From Candidatus Saccharimonadota bacterium (GTDB lineage Bacteria; Patescibacteriota; Saccharimonadia; Saccharimonadales; Saccharimonadaceae): a stretch of 62,627 nucleotides of DNA. A model generated the notes under the pieces. It was not told the origin of the DNA. It did not search any database and worked only from the letters and a program-made list of their open reading frames with translations. Of this stretch, positions 16,315 through 24,911 are shown in pieces (within the stretch, counting starts at the first letter, position 1; every line of letters begins with the position of its first letter). A program made the translations under genes and the position numbers. The stretch spans positions 1-62,627 of the forward strand of contig JAFWOH010000027.1 of NCBI GenBank assembly GCA_017509895.1. The letters are read 5' to 3'.

Positions 16315-16971
16315 ATGCTAAAACAGGTAGTAGTTTTTGGTAGCAAAATGAGCGAAAGTATTATTGGAAAAATGATAGAAGTAAATCTCCCCGTAGAAGT
16401 CATCAAAGTTATGAGCTCAAAAGACAATGATTATCTCGGTGGCACCGAGTCTGAAATCAGGGAACAGACCGAGCTAATACTTCAGCCGTTTATCGGCAAA
16501 GTTGATGTAATCATCCTCTGTGAGCCAGAAGTCGTCTTTTCTACTCAGGCTTTTCTCAGTAGAAAATATCCTCGCCAAAAATTCGTCGGCTATGGCCAGA
16601 ATTTACCAAATCTATTAAGGAACAAACGGTCCGCTAGGGTTCTACTTTCAAAATCTGTCAAAAGGATGACCCGCTACCAAGAGCTCAAATCAGAATTCTC
16701 TGATATGGAAATCTCCGAATGTGAATTCAGCCTCGAAGAACGGCAAAATTCAAAGTCTAAGGACCTAATCGAATTTGCCACGAAAGATTTTTCTGGCGGC
16801 CTAATCGTCATCTATACGCCAGATCTAATCCGCATAAAAAGCCTCATCGAGAAAAAGTTCACTTGGCGTGCCGATGTCGTCGACATGAGACCGTCACTCC
16901 TCCGGGCGACCTGCCTCGCCCTCAATCTCCGCGGTATCGACGGCAAGCTCAACCGCGACATTAAAGGCTAG
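16315..16971 (+). CDS. Asp/Glu-racemase-superfamily-like protein (degenerate)
   Basis: 218 aa, cytoplasmic. The order VVVFGSKMSESIIGKMIE, then YLGGTESEIREQTELIL, VDVIILCEPEVVFSTQAFL and KFVGY parallels glutamate racemase (the GVFDSGxGG, PYGxRSxEEI, VIACNTATA and PVIGV blocks). The first catalytic Cys may survive (LCEPE for ACNTA), but the second (GCTHYP) is replaced by IYTPD. So it may be an inactive relative or a binding protein. RBS AAGGAG precedes the ATG, behind a structured leader. The next gene is a GT2. Without a search I hold the family call loosely. Confidence 0.4.
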   Translation: MLKQVVVFGSKMSESIIGKMIEVNLPVEVIKVMSSKDNDYLGGTESEIREQTELILQPFIGKVDVIILCEPEVVFSTQAFLSRKYPRQKFVGYGQNLPNLLRNKRSARVLLSKSVKRMTRYQELKSEFSDMEISECEFSLEERQNSKSKDLIEFATKDFSGGLIVIYTPDLIRIKSLIEKKFTWRADVVDMRPSLLRATCLALNLRGIDGKLNRDIKG

Positions 16972-17000
16972 AAAGGACTAGAGTATGATATAATCAGTAT

Positions 17001-17927
17001 ATGAGTGAGCCTCTCCTTTCGATAATTATTCCAGTCTATAATACCGGCGAAGCTTTTTTAAACCTCTATAAATCAATTGAAAAAGACCGCTATAAAAATC
17101 TCGAAATTCTCGTCGTGGACGACGGCTCTACTGACGATTCGCTAAAAATTCTGAGAGCCACCGCCGCTAAGGACAAACGCATCAGGGTGTTATCCCAGAA
17201 AAACTCTGGCGCCTCTAGCGCGCGCAACCTCGCCTTAAAAAAGGCCACCGGAAAATATCTCTTTTTCATCGACTCGGATGACGACATTTTAAAAAATCAC
17301 TTCACCAGACTGACTAAAGAGTTTGAAGAAAACGGTGCTAGCCTCGTCTCCTGTGGCTATCGTTATCACCGCGTCTATAATGATAAATCTCACGATACCT
17401 ATACGAATCCTCCCGTAGAAAGAAAGCCGAGCGACACTGATCTCTCCTTCATCCTTCGTCAAGATGTCAGGGATGGCCGTCTCTATGCCGCCACCAATAA
17501 GGCCTTTCGTAGCGACATCATTAAACAGGGAAATATCGAATTTGATACTCAGAAAAAATTCGCCGAGGATACTAAATTTGTCCTTGATTATCTATCTATG
17601 CTTATTAAAAACCATGACCTAAAAATCGGCTATGTCCTCGAGGCCACTTATCTCTACCATTATGGCACCGAAACCAGTACTGTCCGCGAGTCTTCACTTA
17701 TCTGGAAAAATTGGGAAAATAGTTTCAAGGATTTTCAAAATTTCGCGAAAAAGAATGGCCCCGTCACACATAAAATCAAGCGTCTCTTAAGAAAGCTTAA
17801 AATTCGCTTTCATATTTCTCATGCCTTCGCCGTCGCCCGTAGCAATCAAAAGTTTAGCCAAAAACTAAAATACGCCAATATTTTTAAACTTCTCCCTGCC
17901 TCTATCATTGTTAAATTTCGTAAATAA
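17001..17927 (+). CDS. Family 2 glycosyltransferase
   Basis: 308 aa. A single GT-A domain: LLSIIIPVYNTGEAFLNLYK, ILVVDDGSTDDS, NSGASSARNLALKKATGKYL and FFIDSDDDI as the metal-binding D-x-D region. The C-terminus is basic and Phe/Lys-rich (about residues 235-308) with no clear membrane segment, so it probably associates with the membrane peripherally. It transfers a sugar from a nucleotide donor to a lipid-linked glycan; donor and acceptor cannot be read from sequence. TATAAT at 16989-16994 lies six bases before the ATG (leaderless). A CCCCTGTT/AACAGGGG hairpin follows the stop. Confidence 0.9.
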   Translation: MSEPLLSIIIPVYNTGEAFLNLYKSIEKDRYKNLEILVVDDGSTDDSLKILRATAAKDKRIRVLSQKNSGASSARNLALKKATGKYLFFIDSDDDILKNHFTRLTKEFEENGASLVSCGYRYHRVYNDKSHDTYTNPPVERKPSDTDLSFILRQDVRDGRLYAATNKAFRSDIIKQGNIEFDTQKKFAEDTKFVLDYLSMLIKNHDLKIGYVLEATYLYHYGTETSTVRESSLIWKNWENSFKDFQNFAKKNGPVTHKIKRLLRKLKIRFHISHAFAVARSNQKFSQKLKYANIFKLLPASIIVKFRK

Positions 17928-17933
17928 ATTATA

Positions 17934-17961
17934 CCCCTGTTAAATGCACGAAAAACAGGGG
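17934..17961 (+). terminator. Terminator-like hairpin after the GT2 gene
   Basis: CCCCTGTT (17934-17941) and AACAGGGG (17954-17961), 8 bp, loop 12 nt, seven bases after the stop. No T-run follows, so it may protect the 3' end rather than terminate. Confidence 0.5.
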
Positions 17962-18016
17962 AAATGTGGCCCAGAAAGTTGTAAAAACCACACTAGACAT
18001 GGAACATAAAATTTAC

Positions 18017-18081
18017 TATAATAAAAGCATAAACAAAAACAGCTACTAAGATTGCCCGGAAGCCCGAGCAATCTTTGTTTT
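18017..18081 (+). ncRNA. Short terminated transcript upstream of gtrA
   Basis: TATAAT at 18017-18022 would start a transcript near 18029. AAGATTGC (18048-18055) pairs with GCAATCTT (18068-18075), and TTTGTTTTAT follows, an intrinsic-terminator layout. The product would be ~50 nt, ending before the separate leaderless promoter of gtrA (TATAAT 18102-18107). It could be a small RNA or a remnant leader. Confidence 0.4.
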
Positions 18082-18113
18082 ATGGGCATAAACTAATATG
18101 GTATAATAATTAT

Positions 18114-18530
18114 ATGTTTAAAAAGCTTTGGGCTACCTATAAGAAATACGAAGAGCCAATCAATTATGTCATTGCTGGTGGCTTTGGTACCGTCGTCAAT
18201 ATCGGCACTTTTTCTCTCTTTCGCGCTTTTGGTCTAGACATCACTTTAAGTAATATTATTGCGTGGATTATCACCATCATCTTTGTTTATATTGCGAATA
18301 AGTTCTTTGTCTTTAAGACCGCGGATAAGACTAAAAAAGAATCTACTAAAGAGTTTATGATGTTTGTCCTTGCCCGTCTCGCCACTCTCGGCGTGGAGAT
18401 CCTCCTTCTAAATCTCTTTATCGAGGCGATGCATATAAACGAGTTGGTCTCAAAAACCGTCGCCCAGGTCGTTGTTATTATTCTAAATTACATCTTAAGC
18501 AAGTTAGTAATCTTCACACCAAAGCAATAA
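18114..18530 (+). CDS. GtrA-family membrane protein
   Basis: 138 aa from ATG 18114, picked because TATAAT (18102-18107) ends six bases before it; an in-frame ATG 13 codons upstream covers the hexamer. Four membrane segments: about residues 15-33 (PINYVIAGGFGTVVNIGTF), 41-62, 80-101 and 112-132. The pattern, with YVIAGGFGTVVN at the start and YILSKLVIF at the end, is that of GtrA/DPMS-like proteins, which help flip or supply polyprenyl-linked sugars for glycan modification. The placement between glycosyltransferases and galE fits that role. Confidence 0.85.
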   Translation: MFKKLWATYKKYEEPINYVIAGGFGTVVNIGTFSLFRAFGLDITLSNIIAWIITIIFVYIANKFFVFKTADKTKKESTKEFMMFVLARLATLGVEILLLNLFIEAMHINELVSKTVAQVVVIILNYILSKLVIFTPKQ

Positions 18531-18555
18531 GACTCTGGACATCAAATCTTAAACA

Positions 18556-18593
18556 GTTCGAAACTTGGAAACCGCGCTTTTCAAGTTTCGAAC
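18556..18593. repeat. Type-A hairpin with conserved 14-nt loop
   Basis: GTTCGAAACTTG (18556-18567) and CAAGTTTCGAAC (18582-18593), 12 bp perfect, loop gaaaccgcgctttt. The identical loop occurs at 48083-48096 with an unrelated 12-bp stem. It lies between the convergent gtrA and galE genes. Confidence 0.8.
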
Positions 18594-18601
18594 CAAACTA
18601 G

Positions 18602-19600
18602 CTAAGCCTGTTTCTTTGCCAAGAAATTCAAAGTGTCTCGCATCGCATCATCAATCGACAGCTCCGCCTTCCATTCGAGCTCACGAAGCGCCTTATCCGG
18701 CACCGCACAAAGTTCGGCGAGATCCCCCGGCCTCCTTGGCGCGATTTTATAAGGTAGCGGCCGCCCGCTCGCCTTTTCAAAGGCCCGCACCATCTCGAGC
18801 ACCGAGGTCCCGCGCCCCGTCCCGAGATTATAAACTGCGCAGCCATTGTCAATATGTTCTAAGGCGGATAGGTGCCCCTTCGCAAGGTCTACCACATGGA
18901 TGTAATCCCGGATGCAGGTCCCGTCCGGCGTCGGATAATCGTCGCCATAGACCGAAAGCTCCGGAATCTCCCCCGTCGCTACTTTCATCACGATCGGCAT
19001 CAGATTGTTTGGAATCCCATTTGGGTCCTCTCCAATCAGCCCGGATGGATGCGCTCCTACCGGGTTAAAATAGCGCAGTAGCACCGCTGAAAACTCTGGG
19101 TCGGCCACGCAAACATCTCTAATAATCTGCTCTATCATAAACTTCGTCTGGCCATAAGGGTTCGTAATTCCATGCCCCGTCTCCATCGTTTCGTCTAGAA
19201 GCCCCACCCCTTGGTCCCCATAGACCGTCGCCGAGGACGAAAAGATTAAACGCGAGCAGCCCGCCTCCTGCATCGCCTTCAGTAAATTCAGCGTCCCCGA
19301 AATATTATTTTCGTAGTAAAAAAGTGGCTTTTCGACACTCTCCGCCACCGCCTTCAGCCCGGCAAAATGCATTACCGCATCAAACCCACCCCGAAGGACT
19401 TTTAAGACGGCCGGATAGTCTAGCAAGTCGACTTTATGAAATGCTGGCCTTACTCCCGTGATTTCAGAAATCTGCCCGAGGACTTCCTCTTTAGAATTAT
19501 ATAAATTGTCTAAAATCTCCACGGTATGTCCCGCCTGGATCAGCTCCACCGCTGTATGTGAACCAATATAGCCTGTTCCACCTGTCACTAAAATTTTCAT
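18602..19600 (-). CDS. galE: UDP-glucose 4-epimerase
   Basis: 332 aa, the usual GalE length. NAD-binding GGTGYIGSH (residues 7-15), LDNLYNSKEEV after the second strand, SSSATVYGD (catalytic Ser/Thr), YGQTKFMIE (catalytic Y-x3-K, about residues 149-153), LRYFNPVGAHPSGLIGED, and CIRDYIHVVDLAKGH near the C-terminus. It interconverts UDP-glucose and UDP-galactose (or the GlcNAc/GalNAc pair) to supply donors for the glycosyltransferases around it. The start has AGAGGA eight bases upstream. It is divergent from the sugar-phosphate transferase at 19634; TATAAT-like boxes for both directions overlap between 19617 and 19631. Confidence 0.95.
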   Translation of the reverse strand: MKILVTGGTGYIGSHTAVELIQAGHTVEILDNLYNSKEEVLGQISEITGVRPAFHKVDLLDYPAVLKVLRGGFDAVMHFAGLKAVAESVEKPLFYYENNISGTLNLLKAMQEAGCSRLIFSSSATVYGDQGVGLLDETMETGHGITNPYGQTKFMIEQIIRDVCVADPEFSAVLLRYFNPVGAHPSGLIGEDPNGIPNNLMPIVMKVATGEIPELSVYGDDYPTPDGTCIRDYIHVVDLAKGHLSALEHIDNGCAVYNLGTGRGTSVLEMVRAFEKASGRPLPYKIAPRRPGDLAELCAVPDKALRELEWKAELSIDDAMRDTLNFLAKKQA

Positions 19601-19633
19601 ATCATGTCCTCTATGTTATAATATTATTATAAC

Positions 19634-21064
19634 ATGAAAAAAGATTTAGGGTTTACCTCCGTACTCTGTCTAATGCTAGGCGATGCCTTGGCTATCGTCG
19701 CCTCCTTTTTCTTTGCCTTCCTCGTCCGCACCAATCTCGACTCCCGCCCCTTCTATTTTGAAAAAGACCCTTGGAATTTCATCCTTACCTCTCTTATCCT
19801 CATCCCGATTTGGTGGATTATCCTCGCTCTCCTTGGCCTTTATAATCGCAGAGTTTATAACAACCGCTCTCGTCTCCCGGAAATCTCGCGGGCCTTCGCC
19901 GCCGCCGTTCTCGGCATGATGACACTTATTTCATATCAGTTCTTTTCTAAAACCGCGCTCTTTCCGAGCCGTTCTATCGCCCTCTGGACACTCGTTTTCT
20001 GCTTTATCGCCCTCGTCCTTATCCGCCTCCTCATCCGCGCCCTCCGCCGCGCCCTAAACTCTCGCCGCTCCGCCGGCCTTGGCGTCATCATCATCGGCAA
20101 TCATAAAAATACCGAGCGCCTCATTGAGCACATCGTCGATTTTCCAGAGGATGGGCTGAGGATAAAGGGAATTGTCGCTGGTAATAGTTTCATCCCAGAT
20201 GGACTCGGACTAGAAAAATACCAATATTCTTCTCTTCAGAATGCCCTCGAGGAGACTGCCGCCGACATCATCTTCCAGACCGACGAAGACAAGACCGAAT
20301 ATGTCTATACCGAGTCTATTAAGCATCATCTGTCCTATTACTTCGTCCCGAAGGAGTCCAGCCTTTCCTCTCATATCGGCGAGATTGAGCTCATCGGCGA
20401 TACCCCCGCCGTCCTCGTCAAGGTCACTCCGCTCGTTGGCGCCGCCCGCGTCGTGAAACGGACTTTCGATATTGTCGTCGGTTTTCTTGCGACCCTCCTC
20501 GCCCTCATCCCGATGCTCATCATCTGGCTCGTATTAAAGCTCTCTGATTTTAAGCACTCCCCAATCTATTCAGAATATCGCCTCAGCCGCTATAATAAAA
20601 AGGTCAAAATCTATAAATTCCGCTCGATGAAGCCAGAGTTTTCCGGTCTCTCTCCAGAGGAGGCTTTCGAAAAAATGGGCCATCCAGAATTAATTAAAAA
20701 ATATCGCGAAGAAGGGGATTACATCAAGGATGATCCTCGGGTCACCAAAATCGGCCATTTTCTCCGCCGTACCTCTCTCGATGAATTGCCACAGTTATTT
20801 AATGTTTTAAAGGGCGATATTTCACTTGTCGGCCCACGCGCCCTCGTCCCCGGAGAACTCAGAAACTATGGCGATCGCTCCCTCCTACTCTCCGTCAAGT
20901 CCGGCCTCACCGGCCTCGCTCAGGTCTCTGGTCGCCGCGACATCTCCTTCGAGGAGCGCCGCGCTCTTGATCTCTATTATATCCAGAATTGGTCCTTCCG
21001 CCTTGATCTCCAAATTCTCCTAAAAACTGTTGTCATCGTCCTCACCGGCCGAGGTGCTAAATGA
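19634..21064 (+). CDS. Polyprenyl-phosphate hexose-1-phosphate transferase (WbaP/WcaJ family)
   Basis: 476 aa. Four N-terminal membrane segments (about residues 10-30, 45-65, 85-105 and 112-132) and a CoA-binding-like middle region lead to a fifth hydrophobic segment (about 277-300). The catalytic bacterial sugar transferase domain follows: YRLSRYNKKVKIYKFRSM, DDPRVTKIGHFLRRTSLDEL, PQLFNVLKGDISLVGPRA and SGLTGLAQVSGRRD. It starts glycan synthesis by moving a sugar-1-phosphate from UDP-sugar to undecaprenyl phosphate, so it probably initiates the polymer exported by Wzm/Wzt. TATTAT at 19622-19627 is six bases before the ATG. The next gene overlaps its end by four bases. Confidence 0.93.
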   Translation: MKKDLGFTSVLCLMLGDALAIVASFFFAFLVRTNLDSRPFYFEKDPWNFILTSLILIPIWWIILALLGLYNRRVYNNRSRLPEISRAFAAAVLGMMTLISYQFFSKTALFPSRSIALWTLVFCFIALVLIRLLIRALRRALNSRRSAGLGVIIIGNHKNTERLIEHIVDFPEDGLRIKGIVAGNSFIPDGLGLEKYQYSSLQNALEETAADIIFQTDEDKTEYVYTESIKHHLSYYFVPKESSLSSHIGEIELIGDTPAVLVKVTPLVGAARVVKRTFDIVVGFLATLLALIPMLIIWLVLKLSDFKHSPIYSEYRLSRYNKKVKIYKFRSMKPEFSGLSPEEAFEKMGHPELIKKYREEGDYIKDDPRVTKIGHFLRRTSLDELPQLFNVLKGDISLVGPRALVPGELRNYGDRSLLLSVKSGLTGLAQVSGRRDISFEERRALDLYYIQNWSFRLDLQILLKTVVIVLTGRGAK

Positions 21065-22260
21065 AAGTAGCCTTAGTCTCAGACTGGCTCGTTAATGTTG
21101 GTGGTGCCGAACGGGTCTTATTAGAGTTCCATAAGATGTTTCCGGATGCCCCGATTTATACTTCCAAATACGACGAAAGGGGAATCGATTGGTTTAAAGA
21201 TGCAGAGATAAAAACCGGCTATCTCCAGCACTTTCCAAATTGTCTGCGAAAGCTCATCGGCCCGCTCCGCTCGCGCTATTTTAGGAAACTCGATCTTACA
21301 GGCTATGACCTCGTCATTTCTGTTACCGGCGCCGAGGCTAAAGGAGTTTCCACAACCGGTGGAAAAGAAACCGAACACAAAACCGAACACATCTGCTTTT
21401 GTCATGTCCCGACTCAGTACTATTGGGGTCTCTATGATCAATACATTAAAGACCCCGGCTTTGGCATTCTAAATCCGCTTGCCCGCCTCGGCCTCAAGAT
21501 TTTTGTAAAGCCGATGCGAAAAAAGGATTATGCGGCGGCCCAGAAGCCAGATTATTATATTACCATCTCAAATTATGCCAAGCAGGAAATCAAGCGCTTT
21601 TATAAGAGGGAAGCAACCGTTATTTACCCGCCTGTTGATACTAAAACATTTATGCATAAAAAGTCAAGTCATGTGGAAAACATCAAAGCGGGGAAAAGTC
21701 AAGTCGAAATCCATTCACATAAAACCATCAAAGCCGAAAAAAGTCAAACGACCAAAGAACCCTATTTCATCACAACTTCCCGTTTTGTCAATTGGAAGCG
21801 CCTCGACCTCGCTATCGAGGCCTGTAAAAAGACCGGCCAAAAGCTCATTTTAATCGGTGAGGGTCCCGAATATAAAAAGCTCCGCCGTCTCGCCGAGAGG
21901 AATGAAAATATTATTTTCCTGCCAAAGATGAATCAAACATCATTAAAAAAATATCTCGAAAACGCCAGCGCCTATCTTTTCCCCAGCCAAGAGCCCTTTG
22001 GCATCGCCCCGGTCGAGGCCCTCGCCGCCGGCTGCCCCGTCATCGCCTATGAGAAGGGTGGCGCTCTAGATTATATTAAGGATGGAGAAAACGGCCTCTT
22101 CTTTAAGGAGCAAACCGTAGATTCTCTTGCAAAAGCCATTGAAAAATTTTTGAGTACAAAAAATAATTTTAATCCCGCAAAAATCGCGAGCACCGCTCTT
22201 CCCTTTGATACAGAAGTTTTCAAAACTAAAATTAAGGAATTTATTGATGAAAAAATTTAG
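21061..22260 (+). CDS. WbaZ-like GT4 glycosyltransferase with in-frame insertions
   Basis: 399 aa. GT-B fold: VALVSDWLVNVGGAERVLLE at the N-terminus (the WbaZ/mannosyltransferase start), CFCHVPTQYYWGLYDQY, a hinge, then the donor domain with FITTSRFVNWKRLDLAIEAC, LILIGEGPEYKKL and SQEPFGIAPVEALAAGCPVI (the EX7E motif). Two lysine/histidine-rich stretches interrupt the family pattern: about residues 96-110 (STTGGKETEHKTEHI) and about 200-235. At DNA level the first contains a TTTCCAC/GTGGAAA inverted repeat and a 12-bp tandem repeat. It overlaps the preceding transferase by 4 bp and the following ligase by 14 bp, forming a compact operon for adding early sugars. Confidence 0.88.
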   Translation: MKVALVSDWLVNVGGAERVLLEFHKMFPDAPIYTSKYDERGIDWFKDAEIKTGYLQHFPNCLRKLIGPLRSRYFRKLDLTGYDLVISVTGAEAKGVSTTGGKETEHKTEHICFCHVPTQYYWGLYDQYIKDPGFGILNPLARLGLKIFVKPMRKKDYAAAQKPDYYITISNYAKQEIKRFYKREATVIYPPVDTKTFMHKKSSHVENIKAGKSQVEIHSHKTIKAEKSQTTKEPYFITTSRFVNWKRLDLAIEACKKTGQKLILIGEGPEYKKLRRLAERNENIIFLPKMNQTSLKKYLENASAYLFPSQEPFGIAPVEALAAGCPVIAYEKGGALDYIKDGENGLFFKEQTVDSLAKAIEKFLSTKNNFNPAKIASTALPFDTEVFKTKIKEFIDEKI

Positions 22261-23677
22261 TAATTCCCTAAAGAAAATCTGGCTCGCCCTGCTCTTCTCT
22301 GCTCCGGCCGCCCTCTTCTTCTCTTATCACCCCGTCATTTCCCTCGGCTCCTCAGAGCAGATGAATTTTGAATTTTCCCTCGCCGAAATCTGGCTCATCC
22401 TCTTTTCTCTCGCGAGCCTAGTAAATTTAAAAGATTTCTTTAAATTTTATGGTAAAAAACTCTTTCTCTTCGCGGCCTTCCCCGCCTATGCCGCCCTTTC
22501 CCTCCTCTGGATCCCCAATCGCCTCCGCGCCCTCCTTACCCTCGGTCTTCTAGCCCTCCTTATTTTCTCTGCGCTAAATATCTATTATTATATTAAAACC
22601 AGCCCGAAAAAACTTCCCCTTCTCCAGAAAATCCTCGTCCTCTCCGCCGTCGGCTTTTCTATCTTTTGTTGGCTCCAATGTATTTTAGATCTCGCCGGCG
22701 TCTCCCGCTCTGCTACCCTTCTTTGTCGTGGCTGTACTTATCTTGCCTTCGGCTACCCCCATCCCAATGGCTTTGCCATCGAGCCTCAGTTCGCCGGGAA
22801 TCTTCTCCTCGTCCCGACTTTCCTGATGATTTATGGGCTCATCACTAAAAAATATTTATTTAAAAAGCCCCTTTCTCAAGTCTTAATCTCTATCTTTCTA
22901 ACCACCACTATTTTCATCACTTTTTCAAGAGGTGCCATCTATGCTCTCATTATCGGCCTCGGTCTGATTTTCCTCTCACAATTCCATGTTATAAAACATA
23001 ATCGTAAAAAGTCAAATAAATCTGCTTGGCTGATTATTCCCATTGCTCTCGCCAGCTTTTTAGTTGCCCTAACTTTTCAGGGTATTTTCTCTGCAGTTTC
23101 CCCTACTAATGATACCTTCTGGAGCGGCGTCACGAAAAGTATTCACCAGCTCTCTCTCGGCAAGATTGACCTCCGTCCGCCCGAGGTCTCTGAAACAAAG
23201 ACCGAAGAAGAAGATAATATCGCCCTCGCCGAGCTTACCGAAGATCCTTCAGAGACAGAGGCCTCCACTTTCTCTGGCTATGTCGAGCAATCTAGCGCCT
23301 TCCGTTCACAGCTAACAAAGGATGCCCTCGATATCTGGAATGACAGTCCAAAAAACCTCCTCCTCGGCACCGGCCTTGGCTCCGCCGGCATTAAATTGCT
23401 CGAAAAAGACCCAGAGCTTGGTATCGAAAAAGAAATCGTCCAAAACCAGTACGCCTCAATCCTCCTCGAGCTCGGCCTCGTCGGCTTCCTCCTCGCCGCC
23501 GCAACGATAATTTTCATCATCTATCAAATTAAACCAAACGCACTTCTTGGTTCCACGCTTATTGCCCTTGGCTTTACTCTCTTCTTCTTTGGCGGATTGC
23601 CAAATGCCTTACATGTTTATTTATTCCCAATTTTGTTGACGGATCCACTTGTCAAGCGGTCCCGCCGACATAAATAA
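22247..23677 (+). CDS. O-antigen ligase/polymerase-like membrane protein (WaaL/Wzy family)
   Basis: 476 aa from ATG 22247 (AAGGA eight bases upstream, overlapping the end of the GT4 gene). About eleven hydrophobic segments. The family signature lies in ITFSRGAIYALIIGLGLIF, followed by a large extracellular loop (about residues 290-390, with acidic low-complexity segment ETKTEEEDNIALAELTED), then LLLGTGLGSAGIKLLEKD and QNQYASILLELGLVGFLLAA. WaaL-type enzymes transfer or polymerise lipid-linked glycans on the outer face of the membrane. Here it likely joins the polymer to its final lipid or protein acceptor. Its last 57 bp overlap, tail to tail, the gene on the other strand. Confidence 0.87.
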   Translation: MKKFSNSLKKIWLALLFSAPAALFFSYHPVISLGSSEQMNFEFSLAEIWLILFSLASLVNLKDFFKFYGKKLFLFAAFPAYAALSLLWIPNRLRALLTLGLLALLIFSALNIYYYIKTSPKKLPLLQKILVLSAVGFSIFCWLQCILDLAGVSRSATLLCRGCTYLAFGYPHPNGFAIEPQFAGNLLLVPTFLMIYGLITKKYLFKKPLSQVLISIFLTTTIFITFSRGAIYALIIGLGLIFLSQFHVIKHNRKKSNKSAWLIIPIALASFLVALTFQGIFSAVSPTNDTFWSGVTKSIHQLSLGKIDLRPPEVSETKTEEEDNIALAELTEDPSETEASTFSGYVEQSSAFRSQLTKDALDIWNDSPKNLLLGTGLGSAGIKLLEKDPELGIEKEIVQNQYASILLELGLVGFLLAAATIIFIIYQIKPNALLGSTLIALGFTLFFFGGLPNALHVYLFPILLTDPLVKRSRRHK

Positions 23678-24871
23678 CAATAAATATCCATCCTTTAAAT
23701 ATTGAATTAATTTTTCATATAATTCCGTATTAATTTCGGCTTCTTCCGCATCCCGCGAATTATTAAGCCTCGCGATGAATTCGACTGGCTTTAAAACTTT
23801 CAGCGCCGGGTCTTCCCTCGTGAGATAGGTCGGTAGCCAGAAAATATGAAAAGCGCCCTCAAATGACTTTCGATAACCGTTTAAGACTTCGTGCTGGCGG
23901 ACATTCTGATGAGGTTCATAAATCGCAATCACGCCAGAGAGCCCGAGCCGCTTTGCTTCTTCCCCCGCCATCTCTACCGTCGCGGCGATTTCCTCCGGAT
24001 GATGCCCATAGTCCGAATAGACTCCCGGCGCTATCCTTTCAAATCTCCTTCCCACTCCCGGGAATCGATTTAAAATTGCAACAATCTCCTCGGCCGAGAC
24101 TTCTTGCCCCACCTCCTCACACATTGCCATAACGGCAAGCAATGCTAGTCTCGCATCCTCCCGCCGCTTTTCCCCCGCTAGATTCAAATCTCTCGCCTCC
24201 TCCGGCAGGTCTAAATCTTCTGTCCCGTTAATCACTTGCTCGCTCTGCGACATAAATTTCAAGAATGCCGCCTCATAATCTTCGCGCGTTGGATAAATAT
24301 CTGGATGGTCATAAGAAATCGTGGTAATTACGGAGAGCCAAGGATAAAACCGGAGAAAGTTTCGGTCATATTCATCCGCCTCATAAATCAAAAATTTTGA
24401 ATCAGGAGAATACGACCCCGCCTCTGCAAAGGGCAAAGTCGAGCCGACAGAATAGGAAACGGGCAGTCCGAGCTCTAGCGAGGCCCAAGTAATCATCGCC
24501 GTCGTCGTGGTTTTCCCATGCGTCCCCGCTACGGCCACCATCTTAAGCCCCAGTTTCTCCACGAGATAAGCAATCAGCTCATCCCTTTTCGACACTCGAA
24601 TCCCGAGCCGAGAGGCCATCTTGACCTCCGGGCTTTCCGGCCCCATCGCCGAGGTATGGACAAACCAGTCCACGCCCGCCTCATCAAAACATTTTTTCAG
24701 GAATGCCCCGTCCTGCTTTCCGATTTCAAATGAAATCCCCTCTTGATATAATTCTGGCGCCACCGCCCCCTCTGCGAGGTCTGAACCAAAAACTGTAAAA
24801 CCGGCTCGCTTCGCCATCAGGGCGAGTGGCCCCATTCCCGTCCCCGAAATTCCCGCAATATAAATATTCAT
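23621..24871 (-). CDS. MurC/Mpl-family UDP-MurNAc peptide ligase
   Basis: 416 aa. IAGISGTGMGPLALMAKRAG is the N-terminal UDP-binding fold of MurC/Mpl, AGTHGKTTTTAM the ATP P-loop (about residues 115-126), YEADEYDRNFL and SYDHPDIYP the central catalytic region, and YGHHPEEIAAT the start of the C-terminal domain. The family joins L-alanine (MurC) or a recycled tripeptide (Mpl) to UDP-MurNAc. The EADEYD wording leans to Mpl and the overall length fits either. For a host-dependent bacterium peptide recycling is plausible, but the distinction needs a tree. Minus-strand TATAAT (24881-24886) is nine bases from the ATG. It overlaps the ligase gene at 23621-23677. Confidence 0.85.
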   Translation of the reverse strand: MNIYIAGISGTGMGPLALMAKRAGFTVFGSDLAEGAVAPELYQEGISFEIGKQDGAFLKKCFDEAGVDWFVHTSAMGPESPEVKMASRLGIRVSKRDELIAYLVEKLGLKMVAVAGTHGKTTTTAMITWASLELGLPVSYSVGSTLPFAEAGSYSPDSKFLIYEADEYDRNFLRFYPWLSVITTISYDHPDIYPTREDYEAAFLKFMSQSEQVINGTEDLDLPEEARDLNLAGEKRREDARLALLAVMAMCEEVGQEVSAEEIVAILNRFPGVGRRFERIAPGVYSDYGHHPEEIAATVEMAGEEAKRLGLSGVIAIYEPHQNVRQHEVLNGYRKSFEGAFHIFWLPTYLTREDPALKVLKPVEFIARLNNSRDAEEAEINTELYEKLIQYLKDGYLLLFMSAGPLDKWIRQQNWE

Positions 24872-24911
24872 GATATAATAATTATAACATAATTACAGAT
24901 AGAAAGTGGGC

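Noticed and set aside
16218-16315. Canonical T-box
   Set aside because: Only the GGTGGAACC motif fits. There is no stem I or specifier loop, and the downstream gene is not tRNA-linked.
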